A DNA stretch of 64,000 bases, taken from the NCBI RefSeq assembly GCF_022113815.1, contig NZ_SGOM01000005.1, forward strand, positions 62,001 to 126,000, written 5' to 3'. This DNA comes from Vibrio cincinnatiensis. Its GTDB lineage: Bacteria > Pseudomonadota > Gammaproteobacteria > Enterobacterales > Vibrionaceae. The position numbers and the translations under genes were made by a program. Below are positions 59,554-64,000 of this stretch, piece after piece; the stretch's first letter is position 1, and each line of letters begins with the position of its first letter. The notes below the pieces were generated by a model. It made no database searches. It was given only the letters and a program-made list of their open reading frames with translations, and had not been told where the DNA came from.

Positions 59554-62028
59554 GTGAAGTTCATAAAGCGTTTACTTATATTTTCATTGATTTGCATTAT
59601 TCTTGGAGTCACTACAATCTTTGGCTTCTATTTTTATGTGAAATCGGATCTGCCCGATGTGGCAACATTAAGAGAAGTTCAACTGCAAACTCCCATGCAG
59701 GTCTTTAGCCAAGACGGGAAATTAATTGCACAATTTGGTGAAAAGCGACGGATTCCTCTAAAGCTGGAAGAGATGCCAAAAACACTACTGGAAGCCATTG
59801 TTGCCACTGAAGACTCCCGCTTTTACGAACACTACGGTTTTGACCCCATCGGTATTACTCGAGCGGCTTTTGCCGTTGCTGCCTCCGGCAGTGCATCCCA
59901 AGGTGCGAGTACCATCACTCAACAGTTAGCTCGTAACTTCTTCTTATCCAATGAGAAGAAAATTATGCGAAAAATCAAAGAGATATTTATCGCCATTCAC
60001 ATCGAACAACTGTTAAGTAAAGATGAAATCCTTGAGCTTTACCTAAATAAGATCTACCTCGGTTACCGTTCTTATGGTATTGGTGCCGCCGCTCAAACTT
60101 ATTTTGGTAAAGAAGCGCAAAATTTAACCTTAGGTGAAGTGGCCACGATTGCCGGTTTGCCTAAAGCCCCTTCAACCATGAACCCGATCTATTCTGTGGA
60201 ACGAGCGACTCAACGTCGCAATGTGGTGCTGCTTCGCATGTTATCTGAACACTACATTACCGAACCAGAATATGAACTCGCTCGTAATGAGGTGCTTGAT
60301 GGTCAATTCCATGGCGCAGAGATTGAATTGCATGCTCCTTATGTTGCAGAGATCGCTCGCGCTTGGATGGTGTCACGTTATGGTGAAGAGGCTTACACCT
60401 CAGGCATGAATGTATACACCACCATCAATGCCAAACAACAACAAGCGGCAAATCAAGCCGCTATCAACAATCTATTAGCGTACGATGAACGACACGGTTA
60501 CCGAGGAGCCGAGAAAGTTCTTTGGAACCCTAAACAAGTAGCATGGGACCAAGAAAAAATTGATCATCACCTAAAAAATGAGCCCATTTATGGGGATTTA
60601 TTCCCTTCCGTTGTATTAAAAGTGGAAGCCAAGTCAGCGCAGGTTTGGGTGAAAAATACTGGTATGGTCACGATCGGTTGGGAAGAGATGAATTGGGCGC
60701 GCCGCTTCATCACAGATGATCGACAAGGCCCACTCCCAACGAAAGCCAGTGACATTTTAGCTGCGGGTGAACAAGTTTGGGTTCGCCCTATACCACTCGC
60801 TGAAGACGGAAAAGAGCATTGGAAACTGAGCCAAGTCCCCAATGCCAATACCGCCTTTGTGGCAATGAACCCAGACAATGGGGCTATTTTAGCGTTGGTG
60901 GGTGGTTTTAACTTTGTTCATAACAAGTTTAACCGCGCCACCCAATCGGTTCGACAAGTGGGTTCAAGTATCAAACCGTTTATCTATTCTGCAGCGCTCA
61001 ATAAAGGGCTGACTTTAGCTACGTTAATCAACGACGCACCGATCAACCAGTGGGATGAAAGCCAAGGTACCGCATGGAGACCAAAGAACTCACCACCAAC
61101 TTATGTTGGCCCAACTCGCCTACGTATCGGTTTAGCTCAATCGAAAAACGTCATGGCGGTTCGAGTGCTCCGCGAAGTTGGCTTAGATGAAACGCGTCAA
61201 TATTTAACCCGCTTTGGTTTCGAATTAGATCAAGTTCCTCGTTCTGAAACCATCGCCTTAGGCGCAGGGAGTTTAACCCCCGTAAAAATGGCTCAAGGCT
61301 ACTCTGTGTTTGCAAATGGCGGGTACTATGTCGAACCCTTCTACATCAATAAAGTCGAAGATACCTATGGACAACTGGCGTTTTCCGCCTCGCCCAAAAC
61401 GGTGTGCCATCAAGGCTGTTCAGCACCGACTCATGGCTTTAATGAACAAGATGCAGACACATTCTATGCGCCTCAAGTTATCTCAGAACAAAATGCCTTT
61501 TTAGTTCGAGAAATGCTCTACAGCAACATATGGGGTGGAGGAAACTGGAGAGAAGGAACCGGATGGAACGGGACAGGCTGGCGTGCTCAGGTATTAAAAC
61601 GCCGTGATATTGGCGGAAAAACGGGCACCACCAACGATTCGAAAGATGCTTGGTATAACGGTTTTGGCCCTGGTGTTGTTGCCACTGCTTGGGTAGGCTT
61701 CGATGATCACAACCGAAAACTCGGGAAAAGTATTCCCAACCCAAATATTGAAGATGATATTTCCGGAGCTGAAGCGGGCGCTAAAACCGCGCAACCCGCT
61801 TGGATCGATTTCATGCGTTCAGCACTAGAAGATGTCGCAGTAAAGAGTACTTCTGTTCCGCAAAAAATTGTGCGAGTAAGAATCGATCGAGACAGTGGTT
61901 TATTAACCAACAAACTCGATGCCAGCTCAGTATTTGAATACTTTATTCAAGGAACGGAGCCCACAGAATATGTGGTAGAAGAAACACAAAATATCTACTC
62001 ATCTGATGAGGGTGAAGAGCTCTTTTAA
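59554..62028 (+). CDS. mrcA: Penicillin-binding protein 1A (bifunctional)
   Basis: PBP1a polymerises and crosslinks peptidoglycan at the outer face of the inner membrane. The 824-residue protein starts at a GTG and has an N-terminal membrane anchor (about 7-28). The glycosyltransferase domain carries the catalytic Glu86 in ATEDSRFYEHYG and QGASTITQQLARN. The transpeptidase domain has SSIK at 471-474 (Ser471), SKN at 530-532 and KTG at 689-691. Length and motifs are normal. It ends at a terminator shared with convergent oxyR. Confidence 0.96.
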   Translation: MKFIKRLLIFSLICIILGVTTIFGFYFYVKSDLPDVATLREVQLQTPMQVFSQDGKLIAQFGEKRRIPLKLEEMPKTLLEAIVATEDSRFYEHYGFDPIGITRAAFAVAASGSASQGASTITQQLARNFFLSNEKKIMRKIKEIFIAIHIEQLLSKDEILELYLNKIYLGYRSYGIGAAAQTYFGKEAQNLTLGEVATIAGLPKAPSTMNPIYSVERATQRRNVVLLRMLSEHYITEPEYELARNEVLDGQFHGAEIELHAPYVAEIARAWMVSRYGEEAYTSGMNVYTTINAKQQQAANQAAINNLLAYDERHGYRGAEKVLWNPKQVAWDQEKIDHHLKNEPIYGDLFPSVVLKVEAKSAQVWVKNTGMVTIGWEEMNWARRFITDDRQGPLPTKASDILAAGEQVWVRPIPLAEDGKEHWKLSQVPNANTAFVAMNPDNGAILALVGGFNFVHNKFNRATQSVRQVGSSIKPFIYSAALNKGLTLATLINDAPINQWDESQGTAWRPKNSPPTYVGPTRLRIGLAQSKNVMAVRVLREVGLDETRQYLTRFGFELDQVPRSETIALGAGSLTPVKMAQGYSVFANGGYYVEPFYINKVEDTYGQLAFSASPKTVCHQGCSAPTHGFNEQDADTFYAPQVISEQNAFLVREMLYSNIWGGGNWREGTGWNGTGWRAQVLKRRDIGGKTGTTNDSKDAWYNGFGPGVVATAWVGFDDHNRKLGKSIPNPNIEDDISGAEAGAKTAQPAWIDFMRSALEDVAVKSTSVPQKIVRVRIDRDSGLLTNKLDASSVFEYFIQGTEPTEYVVEETQNIYSSDEGEELF

Positions 62029-62034
62029 ACCTTA

Positions 62035-62061
62035 TATGGCCACCCGACTAGGGTGGCCATA
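62035..62061. terminator. Bidirectional hairpin between mrcA and oxyR
   Basis: A perfect 11-pair GC-rich stem (TATGGCCACCC / GGGTGGCCATA) with a five-base loop lies between the convergent genes. No long T run follows on either side, so efficiency is uncertain. Confidence 0.7.
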
Positions 62062-62081
62062 GACATCCAATACAAGGGCGA

Positions 62082-62969
62082 TTAACGCTCAAGACACGCT
62101 TTCATCGATTCCGCTAACTGCTCAAAACGTTGTCGAAGAGGTGACCCAGGACGATAAGCTAATACGATTCTACGTGACGGCTCAGGATTCACCGCTTTGA
62201 TATAACAAACCCCATCTTTAATCTTTTCCCCCGGTAGAGAAAGTTGCGGCAATAAAGTAATGCCTGATCCAGCGGCAACCATATTACGCAAAGTCTCTAA
62301 GCTGGTGGCTTTAAAGCGTTCGTCATCTTTCGCCCCAGCGGCAAAACAAAAGCCCAGTGCTTGGTCACGTAAACAGTGACCGTCACCTAGTGCTAACACG
62401 GTTTTGCCTTTGAGTTCTAACATCTCGATTTCATTCCGGTTCGCCCACTCATGGTCGCACGGAACCGCAATGCTCATCGCTTCACAAAAAATATCAATCT
62501 CTTTAAAAGGCTCCGTTTCTTCCACCGAAGCAAGTACTAAACAGTCCAATTTCCCCTCTTCCAATTGTTGCACCAGTTGATGTGTCTGCGCTTCATGCAG
62601 GTACAACGTCAGTTCAGGAAAGTGTTCTTTAAGGCTAGGAATAATGCGCGGCAACAAATAAGGGCCTAACGTTGGGATAAAACCGATATGCATCGGGCCA
62701 CTCATCGCGCCCCCCTGTTGACTCGCCATATCTCGGAAGGTCTTAATTTCTGCTAAAATACGTTTTGCCTGATCAACCAGTTGTAGCCCAGAGTCCGTAA
62801 ACAGCACACGACGACTGCTTCGTTCCAGTAATACGGTGCCTAATTCTTCTTCCAACTTGCGAATTTGCCCGCTCAATGTCGGCTGGCTTACAAAACAAGC
62901 TTCTGCCGCTTTACGAAAATGTTTATGTTCCGCCAGAGCGACTAAGTATTCAAAGTCTCGAATGTTCAT
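62082..62969 (-). CDS. oxyR: Hydrogen peroxide-sensing regulator OxyR
   Basis: OxyR is a LysR-type activator oxidised by hydrogen peroxide. The 295-residue protein has the N-terminal winged helix (HFRKAAEACFVSQPTLSGQIRKLE, about 17-40) and, exactly as in E. coli, the redox pair Cys199 and Cys208 in GDGHCLRDQALGFCF. It is divergent from the peroxiredoxin-glutaredoxin gene, with an OxyR-type operator between them that probably serves both activation of that gene and self-repression. Confidence 0.96.
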   Translation of the reverse strand: MNIRDFEYLVALAEHKHFRKAAEACFVSQPTLSGQIRKLEEELGTVLLERSSRRVLFTDSGLQLVDQAKRILAEIKTFRDMASQQGGAMSGPMHIGFIPTLGPYLLPRIIPSLKEHFPELTLYLHEAQTHQLVQQLEEGKLDCLVLASVEETEPFKEIDIFCEAMSIAVPCDHEWANRNEIEMLELKGKTVLALGDGHCLRDQALGFCFAAGAKDDERFKATSLETLRNMVAAGSGITLLPQLSLPGEKIKDGVCYIKAVNPEPSRRIVLAYRPGSPLRQRFEQLAESMKACLER

Positions 62970-62980
62970 CTTCTTTCCAG

Positions 62981-63017
62981 ATAGGGTTTACCTATCAAAA
63001 CCATAACATTTTACGAT
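62981..63017. promoter_or_regulatory. OxyR operator
   Basis: ATAG (62981), CTAT (62992), ATAA (63003) and CGAT (63014) are each separated by seven bases, reproducing the oxidised-OxyR pattern ATAG-N7-CTAT-N7-ATAG-N7-CTAT at 14 of 16 key positions. The site starts 12 bases from the oxyR start codon and ends at the -35 region of the divergent promoter, the arrangement for activation. Confidence 0.82.
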
Positions 63018-63045
63018 TAGATCTATCAAAGGTTTTCTGTATAAT
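63017..63045 (+). promoter_or_regulatory. Promoter of the peroxiredoxin-glutaredoxin gene
   Basis: A consensus TATAAT (63040-63045) lies 17 bases after a poor -35 element, TTAGAT (63017-63022). A weak -35 touching an OxyR site fits an activator-dependent promoter. Transcription would start near 63052. Confidence 0.65.
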
Positions 63046-63114
63046 GGTCACAATAATGTTGAGCAATATTCGCTAAGCTCATTCACTGTTGTTAAGACTA
63101 ATAAGGAAATCATG

Positions 63115-63846
63115 ATGTTTGCATCAAAAGAAGGCCAACGCATTCCACAAGTCACCTTCCCGCTTCGCCGAGGAGACAGTTGGGTAAATGTCACGAGCGA
63201 TGAGCTATTTGCCGGTAAAACCGTCATCGTATTCAGTTTACCTGGTGCATTTACTCCAACCTGTTCTTCTAGCCACTTACCTCGCTACAATGAGCTATTT
63301 CCTGTTTTCAAAGAATACGGCATTGATGACATTCTTTGTGTTTCAGTCAATGACACGTTTGTGATGAATGCTTGGAAAGAGAGCCAAGAAGCGAACAATA
63401 TCACCTTTATTCCGGATGGTAATGGCGACTTTACACAAGGAATGGGCATGATGGTCGATAAGCAGGATCTTGGTTTTGGTCAGCGTTCTTGGCGCTACAG
63501 TATGCTGGTTAAAGATGGTGTGATCGAAAAAATGTTTATTGAACCGAATGAACCCGGCGACCCATTTAAAGTCTCTGATGCTGACACGATGCTCAACTAT
63601 GTTGCGCCAGAGTACAAAACTCAAGAGTCAATTACAGTCTTTAGTAAACCTGGCTGCCCATTCTGTGCCAAAGCTAAGCAATTATTGATTGATGCGAACC
63701 TGCAGTATGAAGAAGTGGTACTGGGCAAAGATGCGACCAGTGTTAGTTTACGTGCAATTACTGGTCGCACGACCGTGCCACAGATTTTTATTGGCGGGAA
63801 ACATATCGGCGGTAGTGAAGACTTAGAAGCCTTTTTACAAAAGTAA
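63115..63846 (+). CDS. Hybrid peroxiredoxin 5-glutaredoxin
   Basis: This fused enzyme reduces peroxides with glutathione, the glutaredoxin domain recycling the peroxiredoxin. The 243-residue protein has a Prx5 domain (about 1-160) with the peroxidatic Cys50 in [16 protein letters not shown], and a glutaredoxin domain (about 170-243) with the CPFC active site at 181-184, TVPQIFIGG and GGSEDL. Of two adjacent ATG codons, the second (63115) has better spacing from AAGGAA. It closely resembles the H. influenzae hybrid and is divergent from oxyR, with an OxyR site and promoter upstream. Confidence 0.95.
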   Translation: MFASKEGQRIPQVTFPLRRGDSWVNVTSDELFAGKTVIVFSLPGAFTPTCSSSHLPRYNELFPVFKEYGIDDILCVSVNDTFVMNAWKESQEANNITFIPDGNGDFTQGMGMMVDKQDLGFGQRSWRYSMLVKDGVIEKMFIEPNEPGDPFKVSDADTMLNYVAPEYKTQESITVFSKPGCPFCAKAKQLLIDANLQYEEVVLGKDATSVSLRAITGRTTVPQIFIGGKHIGGSEDLEAFLQK

Positions 63847-63863
63847 TCTTTAATGCCTTCTTC

Positions 63864-63890
63864 AAACCCAGTTTATAACTGGGTTTTTTC
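63864..63890 (+). terminator. Terminator after peroxiredoxin-glutaredoxin gene
   Basis: A ten-pair stem (AAACCCAGTT / AACTGGGTTT) with a TAT loop is followed by a T-rich run on the plus strand, 18 bases beyond the stop codon. Confidence 0.9.
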
Positions 63891-63942
63891 TTTTTCATCG
63901 ACATCTCGTATACTCCATTTTTTATCATGAGCAAAGTAGACT

Positions 63943-64000
63943 ATGGCTTGCAATGACTGTCGTGAACACTGGTTTTGGAAAAAAATAGGCCGCTGCCAGC
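63943..64000 (+). CDS. Start of a small cysteine-containing protein, cut by window edge
   Basis: From the ATG at 63943 the frame encodes MACNDCREHWFWKKIGRCQ and runs off the window. Three cysteines, a tryptophan-rich stretch and the GRCQ motif resemble the start of the DUF3624 family of small vibrio membrane proteins found at this place before argH. Only 19 residues are visible, so the assignment is tentative. Confidence 0.5.
   Translation, partial: MACNDCREHWFWKKIGRCQ

Overview
The window is a stretch of core chromosome from a member of the Vibrionaceae, close to Vibrio cholerae in gene order. The evidence is the complete S10-spc-alpha ribosomal cluster, the sodium-motor gene motX beside purA, the pilMNOPQ-aroK-aroB-damX-dam-rpe-gph-trpS series, a fused peroxiredoxin-glutaredoxin gene divergent from oxyR, and a cysD-cysN-cysC-cobA block next to cpdB. 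Base composition and coding density look even throughout. I see no rRNA or tRNA genes, insertion sequences, prophage genes, integrons or CRISPR arrays.

Region by region. 1-2.8 kb: the end of an ABC permease gene cut by the window edge, a DUF3299 secreted protein, a possible 34-residue membrane peptide and a TIGR03899 protein. 2.9-6.8 kb: sulfate activation (cysC, cysN, cysD) and siroheme methylation (cobA). 7.1-13.2 kb: periplasmic nucleotide scavenging (cpdB), the ribosome-assembly helicase dbpA, elaA, an OapA-like protein, the FKBP isomerase fklB and a DUF2780 secreted protein. 13.3-27.3 kb: 29 genes on the minus strand in three operons, S10 (rpsJ to rpsQ), spc (rplN to rpmJ) and alpha (rpsM to rplQ). 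Each has a recognisable promoter and leader, and rpmJ and rpmD are small genes within it. 27.4-36.6 kb, minus strand: rlmB, rnr, motX, purA, slyD, yheV, kefB, kefG. 36.8-42.4 kb, plus strand: yheS, a TIGR02444 gene, yheT, yheU, prkB, crp. 42.4-47.1 kb, minus strand: arginine succinyltransferase pathway genes (argD/astC, astA, astD) followed by a DUF1338 gene. 47.5-59.4 kb, minus strand: pabA, trpS, gph, rpe, dam, damX, aroB, aroK and the type IV pilus assembly genes pilQ to pilM. 59.5-64 kb: mrcA (PBP1a), oxyR, the peroxiredoxin-glutaredoxin hybrid, and the start of a further gene cut by the right edge.

The genes are mostly housekeeping. The most informative non-coding signals are: an OxyR-type operator between oxyR and the hybrid peroxidase gene; a FliA (sigma-28) promoter in front of motX; the S4-binding alpha leader; a terminator-like hairpin in the spc leader that could act as an attenuator; a 30-base palindrome between pilM and mrcA; and a nested inverted repeat between pilQ and aroK. 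I did not find a clearly new multi-gene system. The observations below are mainly candidate regulatory structures and poorly characterised conserved genes.
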